This document shows, piece after piece, positions 11,824 to 23,309 of a stretch of 64,000 nucleotides of DNA. The notes below the pieces were generated by a model that was not told the DNA's origin, ran no database searches, and worked only from the letters and a program-made list of their open reading frames with translations. A program made the position numbers and the translations under genes. The DNA is from Miscanthus floridulus (lineage: Eukaryota; Streptophyta; Magnoliopsida; Poales; Poaceae): the NCBI RefSeq assembly GCF_019320115.1, contig NC_089593.1, forward strand, positions 11,437,908 through 11,501,907. The letters run 5' to 3'. Position 1 is the stretch's first letter, and each line of letters begins with the position of its first letter.

Positions 11824-12794
11824 AGTCACACACACATATATACACATTGGCATTTTTCTGCATCGACGGAACAATGTGTAGTAGTATCCTCTGGAATGTC
11901 CAGATGGTGTACCTGTCTTCTGAACTCTGACGCAGCACGAGTTTTGTTATCTTTATTATTTATATTATCGTTGCCTCGTTGGTGAGATGATAGAAAATTA
12001 TGAAGACATGCCATTGTTCAAAAAAAATGCCCTGGTACTAGCAGGGGCCTAGAAATCTATGCATTTTGTTTAAGGTGCTGTTGAATTGAAATGGTTCTGG
12101 ATGCTGATGCAAAGATGGCTGACAAATTTACCATTGTAGCCTGGCCTGGCCGCATCAACAACACCTCAGATTCTCAGTTTAGCAGCTACTGTTACTGGGC
12201 ACGTATCTCAAGGTTCATCCGGCTCCAACGGTGGAGAGTGGAAACAGCTGTTGTGTTGTTTGCTGAGAGCCAGAGATTAATGAGCGGTGACACGACTGAC
12301 CGTCAGTCCAGTGTATGAAGTGTCCCGTATGTTCAAGCGACCTGAACGAGGTGCTAGTAGAACTAGTGCCTGCCTTTTCTTCTCCAGCTGCAACTCCTCC
12401 ACTCTCAGGATCTGCACTGTTGCTTGCTCCGACGACACCCTCAAGGTGACACCTCTCATCTTCTCTTTCTCAGCTAATCTGCGATGACTTTCCGTTTCTC
12501 ATCATCTTTGTGATAATCTCATGCGATTCGGCTAGTATTAGTTTAAATTATTGCCTCGAATAAACTAGGATTAAGGTTTGACTGGTTGCTTGGACGTACT
12601 CTTCAATGTCGCTATGTATTTTCTTTCTCCCAATCTTTTCTTTATTGGTACCTGCCCTTTTTTAGTTGATATCTAAGGTGAAAGTGCAGCAGTGTAGCTT
12701 GATGAAACATTTCTACTTTTTTTGGTGGATCCCTCCTGTCCCATCTGTAAATTTAGTTGTGTAAATTTAGATGATACATACATATATCTAGTGC
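11824..12794 (+). other. TIM8 3' end and SUVH 5' region
   Basis: No open reading frame with recognisable similarity is present. The first ~200 bases are the probable 3' untranslated region of TIM8. A pyrimidine-rich segment ending CCCTCAAG before GTGACACC (about 12444) looks like a 5' UTR exon with a splice donor for the downstream SUVH gene; this is an inference from the splice-site form only. Confidence 0.35.
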
Positions 12795-13650
12795 AACTGT
12801 GTGGCTTCTCTGTGCGTGCTCACTGCTCAGCAAAACATGTAGTGAGTAGTGACAAATAAATATGCTTCTTTTGTTTTCAGATATGTTCATTGTTTCCTTA
12901 TTGGACTTGACAACAAATTATGCTTCTGTTATTTTCTTTCAGAAGTTGCCGTCTGTTGTTTTTTCATAAGTCTGTTCTCTCTTATATTCTGCTTTACGTT
13001 TGTCATTTCTCTTCCCATATATCCAGCTAGCTCACTTGTTTATAGTATACAAATTAGACATTTTCTACACGGTTATAGTAGTTTGCTGACCATTTTCACA
13101 CTGCCACCATCACAAATACAGACTGCTCACTGACTTTTATTGACCATTGTTCAGTTCCACTACTAGGAGTTTGCCATGGACAACTCGCAAGATGAATCAG
13201 AAAATGACCAGCAAGAGCTAGATGTGAGTGTGTGTGTGTGGCTTCTCTGTGCTCAGCAACGCAATACATATGTAGTGATGACTACTACATATGCTTCTTT
13301 TTTTCCAGATCTGTTCATTGTTTCCTTCTTGGACTTGAGAACAAATTATGCTTCTGTTATTTTCTTTCAGAAGTTGCCTTTTGTTTTTTTTCCAGAAGTC
13401 TGTGCTCTCTTATATACTGCTCTATGTTTGTTATTTCTATTCTAATATATCCATCTCACTTGTTTATAGCATACAAAATTACAGACATTGTCTACACAGC
13501 AATAGTAATTTGCTGGCCAGTTTCACACTGCCACCATCACAAATACCTTCACTGACTTTTATTGACCATTGTTCATTTCCACTACTAGGAGTTTGCCATG
13601 GAGAACTCGCAAGATGAATCAGAAAGTGACGAGCAAGAACAATTCTTGGG
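12795..13650 (+). repeat. Tandem duplication of the SUVH intron end and start-codon exon
   Basis: Two units of about 430 bases lie side by side (about 12795-13228 and 13229-13650). Both contain the same succession: GTGGCTTCTCTGTG, ATATGCTTCTTTT, a long polypyrimidine intron-like stretch, CACTGCCACCATCACAAATAC, CACTACTAGGAGTTTGCC, then ATGGA(C/G)AACTCGCAAG. Each unit therefore has its own splice acceptor and its own start codon (13176 and 13598). The second is followed by the long open frame; the first is followed after 16 codons by a GTGAGT donor. Confidence 0.85.
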
Positions 13651-15871
13651 AATGAAGCCATTGCAGTCATTAGCACCAATGTTCCCGCTTCCTATGGGAT
13701 ATGATGTGGCAACTCAATCAACTGATCCAATGCTAGTTTTTGTCACACCATTCAGGCCCTGCACATCGCCGGAACAGTCTCCAGCTTCATTTGGTCAACC
13801 CTTACCAAAGTCACCAATTCCTCTCAAGGCTACTCCAATCTCAGCTGCATTTCCCATGCCACGACACAAAGGTGGATCGTCACATGATCCTCTGAAGGAT
13901 ACTCCAATGTCAGTGGCATTTCCCATGCCACGGCACAAAGATGAACCATCAGATGATCCTCTCAAGGCTATTCCAATCTCAGCTGCATTTCCCATGCCAC
14001 GACACAAAGGTGAAACCTCAGATGATCCTCTCAAGGCTACTCCAGTCTCAGCGGCATTTCGCATGCCACGACACAAAGATAAATCATCAGATGATCCTCT
14101 CAAGGCTACTCCAATGTCAAGGTCATTTCCAATACCACGACATGAGGATGAATCATCAGATGAAGACTACAAGCCCTTTTCTGGTCAGAAAAAAACAACC
14201 CCGCTGAAGACAGCCAAGAGGACTCAGCAGGCTGAATGCTCCAATGCAGCTAACACCAAGCGCAGGTCAATACAGAGAAGCCTCAACAAAGAGCTTGCCT
14301 TCAGTTCATCCATGTCAAGTGACCCAAAAGAATCTGTCGAAGAGGCGATGATAATGTTTGATTCACTTCGGCGCCGCATACTGCAATTGGATGAAAAGGA
14401 GGACGCAGGCAAGCGGGCCGACTTGAAGGCTGGAAGTCTCATGATGCAGAATGGCCTGAGGATCAACAGTTCGAAGATCATAGGACCTGTACCTGGTGTT
14501 GAAATTGGAGACATTTTCTTCTTCAGGATTGAAATGTGCATTGTTGGTTTACATGCACCTGCCATGGCTGGCATCGATTACATTTCTGCTAAGCATGCTG
14601 GAAAAGATGAGATTCTGGCCGTCAGCATCATCTCATCTGGTGGTTATGAGAATGATGACAATGACATGAACATTTTGGTGTACACAGGTCAGGGAGGCAA
14701 TAGTCGACACAAGGATAAGCATGACCAGAAGCTTGAAAGAGGTAACCTTGCTCTCATGAATAGCATGAAAAAGAAAAACCTGATCAGGGTTGTGCGCAGC
14801 GCACAGGACCCTTTCTGCAATTCAAGCAAAATTTACATCTATGATGGACTTTACTGGGTCGAAGATTCCTGGACGGACAGAGCAAAGAATGGTTTTAGTG
14901 TTTTCAAGTACAAGCTGAGAAGGGAGCCGGGACAGCTAGATGGAATTTCAGTTTGGAAGAAGACTGAGAAGTGGAAAGCAAATCCAGTGACAAGAAACAA
15001 TGTTATAAGGGTGGATATATCATCAAAAGCTGAGAAGCTACCTGTATGCCTTGTTAGTGATGTAGATGACCAGAAAGGGCCAAGCTACTTCAACTATATT
15101 ACTGGAGTGGAGTATTCAAGGCCACTCAGCAAGACAAAACCTTTACAAAGCTGCAAGTGTCCTAGTGTGTGCTTGCCTAGTGATACTAATTGCTCATGTG
15201 CACAACTGAACAGTGGTTATCTTCCTTACAGCGCCAATGGAGTGCTTGTGAAGCACATTCCAATGCTTTATGAGTGCTCCTCCACGTGCCAGTGTTGTCA
15301 AAATTGTCGAAACAGGGTCACACAGAAAGGTGTCAATCTTAACTTTGAGGTCTTCTGGACTGGGGACTGCGGATGGGGTGTCCGGTCCTGGGATCCCATC
15401 CGTGCTGGCACATTCATCTGTGAGTATGCTGGTCAAGTCATTGATGAAACAAATATGAACATGGGTGATGAGGAAGATGAATATACCTTTCGCACATCAT
15501 GGCACAGTGACAAGGTTTCAAGATGGAATCTGGGAGCAGAATTACTTGAAGAAAAAAGTGATAATACCACAACAGAGAATCTGAAGAAGCTGCCTATTGT
15601 CATAAGTGCAAAACGTTCAGGCAATGTGGCTCGTTTTCTAAATCATAGCTGTTCGCCAAACCTCCTTTGGCAGCCCGTGCAGTATGACCATGGCGATGAC
15701 AGCTACCCACATATCATGTTTTTTGCGATGAAACATATTCCTCCCATGGCCGAACTGACCTATGATTATGGTGCAAGAGGAGATCCTCCTGGCATTAAGG
15801 GAAAATTTCCAAATGTTTGTAAACTCAAGCCATGCTTCTGTGGCTCCACCAATTGCCGAGGTTCTTTCTGA
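13598..15871 (+). CDS. SUVH: SUVH-class histone H3 lysine-9 methyltransferase
   Basis: This 757-residue protein would bind methylated DNA through an SRA/YDG domain and methylate H3K9 in the nucleus, linking DNA methylation to heterochromatin. Visible parts: a low-complexity N terminus with five 23-residue repeats (residues 75-189); SRA from about residue 296 (GPVPGVEIGD) to about 455; cysteine-rich pre-SET from about 519 (CKCPSVC, then CQCCQNC); SET from about 579, with RFLNHSCSPN at 679-688 and ELTYDYG at 719-725; and post-SET CFCGSTNC near the C terminus, which binds zinc. All catalytic motifs are kept. The single-exon coding sequence and the domain order match the SUVH1/SUVH3 group of plants. 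The start is the second copy of a duplicated start region (see 12795-13650). Some members of this group act as transcription-promoting readers, so the exact role cannot be assigned from sequence. Confidence 0.93.
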   Translation: MENSQDESESDEQEQFLGMKPLQSLAPMFPLPMGYDVATQSTDPMLVFVTPFRPCTSPEQSPASFGQPLPKSPIPLKATPISAAFPMPRHKGGSSHDPLKDTPMSVAFPMPRHKDEPSDDPLKAIPISAAFPMPRHKGETSDDPLKATPVSAAFRMPRHKDKSSDDPLKATPMSRSFPIPRHEDESSDEDYKPFSGQKKTTPLKTAKRTQQAECSNAANTKRRSIQRSLNKELAFSSSMSSDPKESVEEAMIMFDSLRRRILQLDEKEDAGKRADLKAGSLMMQNGLRINSSKIIGPVPGVEIGDIFFFRIEMCIVGLHAPAMAGIDYISAKHAGKDEILAVSIISSGGYENDDNDMNILVYTGQGGNSRHKDKHDQKLERGNLALMNSMKKKNLIRVVRSAQDPFCNSSKIYIYDGLYWVEDSWTDRAKNGFSVFKYKLRREPGQLDGISVWKKTEKWKANPVTRNNVIRVDISSKAEKLPVCLVSDVDDQKGPSYFNYITGVEYSRPLSKTKPLQSCKCPSVCLPSDTNCSCAQLNSGYLPYSANGVLVKHIPMLYECSSTCQCCQNCRNRVTQKGVNLNFEVFWTGDCGWGVRSWDPIRAGTFICEYAGQVIDETNMNMGDEEDEYTFRTSWHSDKVSRWNLGAELLEEKSDNTTTENLKKLPIVISAKRSGNVARFLNHSCSPNLLWQPVQYDHGDDSYPHIMFFAMKHIPPMAELTYDYGARGDPPGIKGKFPNVCKLKPCFCGSTNCRGSF
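13820..14164 (+). repeat. Five 69-bp in-frame repeats in SUVH
   Basis: Five consecutive units encode PLKATPISAAFPMPRHKGG-like 23-residue blocks (residues 75-189), each ending in Ser/Asp-rich residues; the last unit runs into SSDEDYKP. The units differ at several codons, and all preserve the frame. The Pro/Lys/Arg/His content suggests a flexible basic segment; no known fold is recognised. Confidence 0.9.
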
Positions 15872-16029
15872 TAAAAGACGTGCTGGCAAGCGTGGACTAA
15901 TGCACTAAAGCAGGTAAGAAAAACATAATCTCTGATCACTATGGATGGAAACATACTGCTTAGCCGTTATTTTCTGTCCATGTTTGTATCAGTTAGTTTC
16001 TTTTTAAGAGAATGTATCTGTCATAAGTT
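15872..16029 (+). other. SUVH 3' UTR start and probable UTR intron donor
   Basis: After the stop codon the sequence runs about 43 bases to AAGCAG|GTAAGA near 15914, a good splice donor. A matching acceptor (TTGGTTTTCAG) is at 17918. The LINE at 16030-17473 would then lie wholly within a 3'-UTR intron. This is inferred from splice-site form. Confidence 0.5.
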
Positions 16030-17473
16030 TCGTTAGGACTTTATGTTTGTCCAAAGCCCACCACATAACATTCCTTGGTATTTTATCATAAGCCTTCTCC
16101 AAGTTAATAAAAACCATGTGTAGGTCCTTCTTCTTCTCCCTATACCGCTCCATAACTTGTCTTATTAAGAAAATGGCTTCCATGGTTGACCTTCCGGGCA
16201 TGAAACCAAATTGGTTCATAGAGACCCGAGAGCAATAACGTGGGTCTCTATGAACCAATTTGGTTTCATGCCTGGAAGGTCAACCATGGAAGCCATTTTC
16301 TTAATAAGACAAGTTATGGAGCGGTATAGGGAGAAGAAGAAGGACCTACATATGGTTTTTATTGACTTGGAGAAGGCTTATGATAAAATACCAAGGAATG
16401 TTATGTGGTGGGCTTTGGGCAAACATAAAGTCCCAACGAAGTACGTCGGGCTCATTAAGGACATGTACAGTAATGTTGTGACTAGAGTTCGAACAAGTGA
16501 TGGAGACACGGATGACTTCCCGATTAGGATAGGACTACATCAAGGGTTAGCTTTGAGCCCTTATTTGTTTGCTTTAGTGATGGATGAGGTCACAAGGGAC
16601 ATACAAGGGGACATCCCTTGGTGTATGCTTTTCGCGGACGATGTAGTGCTAGTTGATGAAAGCCGGACAGGAGTGAATCAGAAACTGGAGTTATGGCGGG
16701 AGACTTTGGAGTCCAAAGGTTTTAGACTTAGTAGAACTAAAACTGAGTATATGAGATGTGACGTCGGCACTACTACTCGGGAGGAGGAAGATGTTAGTTT
16801 GGAAGGTCAAGTAGTGCCTAGGAAAGATACCTTTCGATATTTAGGATCAATGCTACAGAGGGACGGGGATATTGATGAAGATGTTAGCCATAGAATCAAA
16901 GCAGGGTGGATGAAGTGGCGGCAAGCGTCTGGTGTCCTATGTGATAAAAGGGTACCACAGAAGCTAAAAGGCAAGTTTTATAGGACGACGATTAGACCTG
17001 CTATGTTGTATGGTGCAGAATGTTGGCCTACGAAAAGACGACATATTCAACAGCTAAGTGTCGCGGAAATGCGTATGTTGCGTTGGATTTGCGGTCATAC
17101 AAGAAGGGATCGAGTTCGGAACGATGATATACATGAGAGATTAGGGGTAGCGCCAATTGAAGAAAAGCTTGTCCAACACCGGTTGAGATGGTTTGGACAT
17201 GTGCAACGGAGACCTCCAGATGCACCGGTGCGTAGTGGAATCCTAAGTCAAGATAGTAACGTGAAGAGAGGCAGAGGAAGACCGAAGTTGACTTGGGTAG
17301 AGGCAATAAAAGGAGACTTGAAAGGATGGAATATACCCAAAGACTTAGCCTTAGATAGGAGTGCTTGGAAGACAGCTATTCACGTGTCTGAACCTTGATT
17401 GCTTCTGTTGGGTTTCAACTCTAGCCTACCCCAACTTGTTTGGGACTTAAAGGCTTTGTTGTTGTTGTTGTTG
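16030..17473 (+). mobile_element. RTE-type LINE, 5' truncated, with inverted 5' end
   Basis: The insert is flanked by ATCTGTCATAAGTT target duplications (16016-16029 and 17474-17487) and ends in a (TTG)n tail, as in plant RTE-clade elements. The forward part (16242-17473) encodes the second half of the reverse transcriptase and the C-terminal region. The first 199 bases (16029-16227) are a reverse-complement copy of 16242-16440, so the 5' end is a hairpin with a 14-base loop. It sits just downstream of the SUVH stop codon in the same orientation. Confidence 0.9.
16211..17398 (+). pseudogene. LINE reverse transcriptase, N-terminally truncated
   Basis: An open frame of 395 codons covers the C-terminal half of a non-LTR reverse transcriptase. 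It shows FGFMPGRSTMEAIF, the DLEKAYDKIP motif, GLHQGLALSPYLFAL, the catalytic FADDVVL, and a C-terminal region with a WICGHTRRDR segment. The endonuclease and the first RT motifs are missing, so it cannot move by itself. The first residues (about 16211-16241) come from the hairpin loop and inverted arm and are not part of the original protein. Confidence 0.9.
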
Positions 17474-17487
17474 ATCTGTCATAAGTT

Positions 17488-18200
17488 CGATAACTCTGAA
17501 CCTGAATAAATCTTGCATGGTCTGTCAGTGGACAGTAGATTCTACTTCCTCACCATGCTTAACAATTCTTTTTTTTTTTACTTGGTGAGCATTTAAACAA
17601 TGCATGTGCATTTGAAACTCTGGCCTCCTAGAAAAATCACTAGTGGGTGTAATCTTTGTAGCATACAGAAGACATCACTACTCTTTTTATCAGGACTGTA
17701 AACTGTAGGTCAGTTCTACACCGTGCATAAAGATAAGGCGATTGACCTCTATGCTTTGCCAAAACCTGGACTAGTCATTGATAATTTAGAGTTAACATGT
17801 TTTTGTTGCCCTTGCTATATGTGTCAACGTATGAGATTGTGTCAATTTGATCTGTAGTTTTGACGAGATCATTTTGGCCCTGGTTCTGGTTGCCTGATGC
17901 TGCTATCTTGGTTTTCAGGTTGTAGTGTTCCTTTTGGGCTGGGCTTGCCATAAGCAGCATGACGGATGTGGTAAGGGAGTCACCAGTCTGTTTTGGATGG
18001 TTGCTGGCAACGGGGGAGGAAGGTGGTAGAATGAAGCCCTCAGTCTTTTGTGGTAGTGGATGGGTGTTTTGTATATATTACTAGTATTACTATGCATGCA
18101 TGGCGTGGACCTGTAGTAGTTTACGAACAATGTGTTGCTCTTCTCCCAGATATGGAATGCCAGTGTGAAATGTGACTTGTAAATCTTAGGATGGGACAGA
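17488..18200 (+). other. Rest of the SUVH UTR intron and 3' UTR exon
   Basis: 17488-17918 holds intron-like, T-rich sequence ending in TTGGTTTTCAG. From 17919 a probable 3'-UTR exon begins. No coding sequence is seen. The exon end is unknown because the downstream segment is partly repeated (see next). Confidence 0.45.
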
Positions 18201-18815
18201 GAATGACTGTGTGTGTTGTGATAAAATGTGTTGTACTAGATGATTCCTGCTAGTGCTGTTCCTGCAGGGATTAAAACAAAAGACCAAAAAAAACAATGTA
18301 TGGAATGCCAGTGTGAAATGTGACTAGTAAATCTTTGGACGGGTCAGTTAGTCGTTTCGTCCCTTTTGCAGTTGTTATGCTTGGGTTTTTTTTGTTTAAT
18401 TTGTGCAGTTGAGTTGCTAGTTTGGTCACTTTTGACCAAGTTGACTCAAGGTTGAGCAAGTTGTGGAGCAAAGTTGCTAGTTACTTGGATGATGTTTTCT
18501 ATAGTTGGTCAAGATTAGTGGTGCACTTTTTCAGTTGGTGGTTTTTTACTCAGTTTCCACTAAAAAACTGGATTGATCCTGTATTTTTATTTTCTTCGTC
18601 TAATAAAAATCGCGACAAAGCTTTGCTGTCCCTTTTAAAAAAAATCTTTAGACAGGACAGAGAATGACTGTGTGTGTTGTGATAAAATGTGTTCTACTAG
18701 ATGATTCTTGCTAGAGCTGTTCCTGCAGGGATTAAAACAAAGGACAAAAAAAAGCAAAAAAAAAAAAAGGTATGGAATGCCAGTGTGAAATGTGACATGT
18801 AAATCTTTTTTCTTT
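18150..18815 (+). repeat. Repeated SUVH 3'-flank segment (two copies, third at 25404-25510)
   Basis: The segment with GACTGTGTGTGTTGTGATAA, CTGTTCCTGCAGGGATTAAA and GGAATGCCAGTGTGAAATG occurs around 18150-18345 and again at 18650-18815, separated by about 300 bases without recognised coding sequence (18346-18649). A third partial copy lies at 25404-25510, beyond the demethylase pseudogene. Copies differ by point changes and A-run lengths. Confidence 0.8.
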
Positions 18816-19290
18816 TGAAATCGAGCATATGATTTCAGTGTTCATGAAGTTTGTCAGGGATTAAATACATCACTGATCTGACAAACAAATAATGAATGGC
18901 CACGTGTCAGTGGTGGTGATCAGCTTATGCAAATCTACACCAACATGAGGGGTTACCTTTCAACCCCCAACAATTTCTTTTTTTTTTAAAAAAAGACAAG
19001 AGCTCTGTCGCTAAATTAAGTAAAGACAAAGAAGTTTACGTACAGAAGGCACCCCAACAATTTCTAACTCCTACACTAAATTATTAGCACATTGTCAACG
19101 GGGAATATTCACTGGGCTGACCTACACTAAATTATTAGCACATTGTCAACGGGGAATATTCACTGGGCCTATCAGCTGTCATGTTGTTAAATATGTGAGC
19201 TACTACAACAAACAAGGCCCACCAACACAATACACAAGCAGCTGGAGATTTGCCTCGAGCTGCGGCCAGGAACTCGAAAACTAGAACCTG
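18816..19290. other. Intergenic, with a 51-bp tandem duplication at 19071-19168
   Basis: No gene is seen. CTACACTAAATTATTAGCAC and the following bases to CACTGGGC occur twice with a period of 51 bases and almost no differences, indicating a recent slippage or unequal event. A retroposon-like A/T-rich tract lies near 18978-19005. Confidence 0.7.
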
Positions 19291-20069
19291 TCAATAATGG
19301 TTAAATTTCTTTCTGTGGCTGCTGTAATCCGAGACGTATCTGAATGTCTGCCCACAGTCAGGAGCTGGGCACTTACATGGCCGCTCTCCGCGTGTGCACC
19401 CTGATATGTTGAATTTTTTTTTAAATTTTAACCCTTTTTTAAATATAATTTTAAATTTAATACTGTCGGTTTTTTTTAAAGTAACTCTTTTGGCCGCGCC
19501 TATTGCCCTGGCGCGGCACAGGGCTGACGTGGCGTGGGCCGGCCGGGGGGGCCGCTGATGTGGCGGGTTTTGCCGCGCCACTGACCCTGGCGCGGCAGTG
19601 CCGCGCCCTGTTGCGTGGCGCGGCTGAACCAAACATACCGCACGAGCAGCCACACCACCTGGCCGCTGCGCCTGCCGCCGGCCCGGGCTACCTAGATGGT
19701 AGAATCAAAACGCGTCGCGCCCGTATTTTGTTGAGTTTTTTTCACGGCCGAATAGAGAATTTGATAAGCCAATGATTAGTTTTTCGTCTTTCATAATACG
19801 GTTATGCACCATTTTAACTAATCAATTACGAAAAATTGTCACCGGTGTCCAGATACGCCGGGACTGCCGGTTCCCGAACGCAGGGTACTTAATCTCGCCG
19901 GCAGTGCTGCCGCAACTCAACGAAACGAATAAGAAGCAAATTGACAAGCTGCCACATAACATATTCATTGTTTTGACATAAGTTTGACATAACATAACCA
20001 AATAACCCCGTAAGTTTCGGATGCCAATATTCGTTTGACCTAAACAAACTAAGACCCAGGAGTATAAGG

Positions 20070-22729
20070 ATCCCTCGGACGCCTCTGTCTCTTCGGATTT
20101 GTTGGCAACACATTAGGAGTGTAACCAACATCGGTATGGTCGTGTCGACGGTGCGTACGGCTCGTACCCTGCAGGTATATGATACGCACGATTACTTATA
20201 ATTCTTTATGATTGTTAGTTCATGGAGCCTACGTATTGAAATAAACTATCTTTGTTAGTACCTGTGAGGCTCCTTGGGTGTCAAACGGGGCACCACCTAG
20301 CTGAGACATGCCGATCTCATCCTGTGGCCATTCGTCACATTGGTCGTGCTGTCCGCGGAAGCCCGGGGGTTCGTCGTCGTCGTCATCGTCCTCCTCCTCG
20401 TTCTCGGTTGCAGGGTCCTTCCCAGCGCTATGATGTGGTGGTGTACGCACCGCGGAAGTGGCACCCTGTGTCATCGGCTGAGAAGAGCCGGCTGGTGTCC
20501 TCAAAGAGGCTGAAGACGTGCCACCCGACCGCACGGGGGGTGGCGGTTCCTCATAAGGAGTGTCCATGCAGCTCAACTTCTGAGCTAGCTTCCTGCAGCT
20601 CTTCTTCACCTTCTGCATAAATAGACGTTAAAGTTAGTTCATTACCCAAACATATATACAATAAAGAAATATTTTCGAAACGAATAAGTTTATGTTTACC
20701 TCCACAAAAGCAGCGAGAACGCCTGGCCCCTGCCCTCTAGACTCGTGAAGCCAAAACGTTGCTTCGTTGGACAGCCTTGACAATTGTGTCGCCTGGGTAT
20801 AGAAACGCGGTTGGACAGTTTTAGTACGCATACTTAATACCAAAAGGATAACAAATTATATCATTCAAGTATCTTACCACGTATCTTTAACGCGGGGCTC
20901 TTTGTAGCTGTGTATCATCCCTAGTGGTAACGTCGTACACATCTTCGATGACATCTTCCTCCGAGTCCTCATCAATCGCCACGTCAGTGTACGAGGGCTT
21001 GATATGTGTCCTCGTAGACCTATAAAGCGACCGCAGGTACTCATTGAAGGTGTGCTGGTCGTGTGGAGGACCCGCAAGGACCGCATGTGGTACCCTGGTC
21101 TGCCACAAATGGATGTACGAGTTGTGTGTCACACGCCAATCCTTGATCTTGTACCTCTTCCTACGATCAAACCTGCAACAAAACGATATTAGTTGTACCA
21201 AACACACCTCTGAATTATAGCATTGTTATTAATCGATAACGCACCCGTGCAATACTTGATTGATGGAGTAAAGCGGTGGTGGGCAGCCTGTCATTCTTCC
21301 AAACTATCTGCAGACCCAGATGGGCAAGTGAATCTCGACCACATGGAAGAAAATAAGAGGGACATCGCAGCGATACTCGTGTGACTCGTCCCTAGTGACA
21401 GGACTCAGATAGTCCTGGAGCTCCGGAGAATCCCAAGGACACCAAAACACTTGAAATTTCGTAATTGTGTTAGGTTGTGATATAGTGTACATCGAAGAAG
21501 ACACTGCTACGATAGTATAGAGAGCGTAACCTGGTGCTGTGTCAGGACATCGAGACCGTTCGTATACTCCCTGTACTTGCGCCACGTATTCCCTCTAACT
21601 AATTGTGCTTCCGTCCATATATACAAAGCTGTAGGGAGTGTATCATGCCCGTTCCATTGCTGCATTGAACACGATAATGAATTAGCAACAAATAATCTCA
21701 TCATATCTAACTGCCTGGAATAATATAATGAACCGAAGTACTTACCGGTAAACCATTATTAAGGGGCCTCCCAACGGACAATCGTTCCCAACACAAAACC
21801 TGGAGTAGGTAGGAGCAACCCCCAAGGTTCGCATGTCCTGAGGTGCGATGGCAGGCAACGCATAGCTATCGATACGTCCATGCCAGGACTGCGCTGCCCC
21901 AGCTGTACCCCGCTATGTTCTTCCACGGCTGGCGAAGTATGTCAAGAAAGATCCAGCTGATGGTGTTGCCCGAGGCGTCTGGGAAGAGGAAAGTACCAAG
22001 AAAGTGCCAGAGCCACACTCGAGCGAACCTGTCGATCTGTGCCACCTCAGCTTGTGAGTCCAAGTACTCAAAGCGCTCTGTGATCCAGGACGACGAAACA
22101 CCGGAACTTTTCCTGTAATTGATCAAAGAAAATGAGACCCGATGCCAGCTGTAAAGCAATGCAAGTATTAAATAGGCTTAAATTACTCACTTATTTTTCT
22201 TGGAAGCATCGTCGTCCGGTGGAAGAAAACCAGTAAACTAAGCCACCAGCTCCCTCCAGTGATCGTTGTCAATTATCCCTGTCACTGGAAGTCCCCCCAA
22301 CCGAAGGCCTAAAATAGCCTTCACGTCCTGCAACGTCAAGGTCATCTCGCCACAAGGTAGGTGGAACGTGTGGGTCTCAGGCCTCCACCTGTTATAAGAA
22401 TAGAACGACTATTAGTTGCCTCCAGTTTGTTACAAGAAAGTTTACATACAAAGAATGCACTCGCACCTGTCTACAGCTGCAGTAAGTAGTGCTGGGTCAA
22501 GGGGCGGAAGACCGTGGTTGACAACACGGACAAGCTCGAGGAAGCCGGCACGCCGTATGTACGACGTATAACGCTCGTCCCACTGATGCGCCCTGGTGTG
22601 AGTGCGGGGCCTCAAAGGTGGCAAGGACACCTCTGCGTCGTTGTCACTCAAGAAGTGTGCTCGGTGCTGGTCGTCGTACTCCACCTCCAGAATGGAGTAC
22701 AACGGGTGCTGCGTGGGAGGGATCATCAT
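20070..22729 (-). pseudogene. Plant mobile domain (PMD/MAIN-like) protein gene in Mutator-like copy 1
   Basis: PMD proteins (MAIN and MAIL1 in Arabidopsis) are nuclear proteins involved in silencing; PMDs also travel in transposons. Exon 1 runs from ATG at 22729 to about 22470 (MMIPPTQHPLY.. ending ALLTAAVDR). Exon 2 (about 22390-22200) has WRPETHTFHLPCGEMTLTL and GLRLGGLPVTG, the PMD core, and then a TAG stop (GGCTTAG near 22243). Exon 3 (about 22110-21840) has RFARVWLWHFLGTFLFPD and YSWGSAVLAWTYR. More exons follow to about 20070 with acidic C-terminal sequence. The TAG is also present in copy 2, so the broken gene was probably broken before the copies separated. Confidence 0.72.
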
Positions 22730-23309
22730 GTTACAAATTGATAAATAAAGCGTTAGAGTATTCAAATTAACAAAATTCAAGTTAACATTAGTAAGTTCAC
22801 AAACAAATTCACTAACCTAACTAGCCTAAATCTCTAAACCCACAATCCTAACTATACTAGATAATAAATACATAATCAATCCATATAAAACTTTGGTTCT
22901 GAAATTATAAGTAATTTCTCCGTCTCAAAATAAATACACATCTTGCTTCTCGAGTAGTCAAATATGTTTAAGTTTGATCAAAACTAAAAAACGGTATCAA
23001 TATTTCTATCTCCTAATAAGTTTATTACGAAAGTATACTACATGCTTAATGTAATAGTACCTATTATGTATCATAAATATTAGTACGCTATTATATAAAT
23101 TTGGTCAAAGACACTAATAGTCAATGAAAATAGCCTCGATGCCCCTACATGCTCCTAAAAATGCTAGCACTAGCAGACCATCATCAACTCTTTTACTTCT
23201 GCGACGACCACTCGAGGATTGCGAGGGCACGTGGGGTACCGTAGGGATACAAAAAATACTAACTATACTAGATAATAATAATAATAAAATAAAATCGAGA
23301 GGGAGGTAC

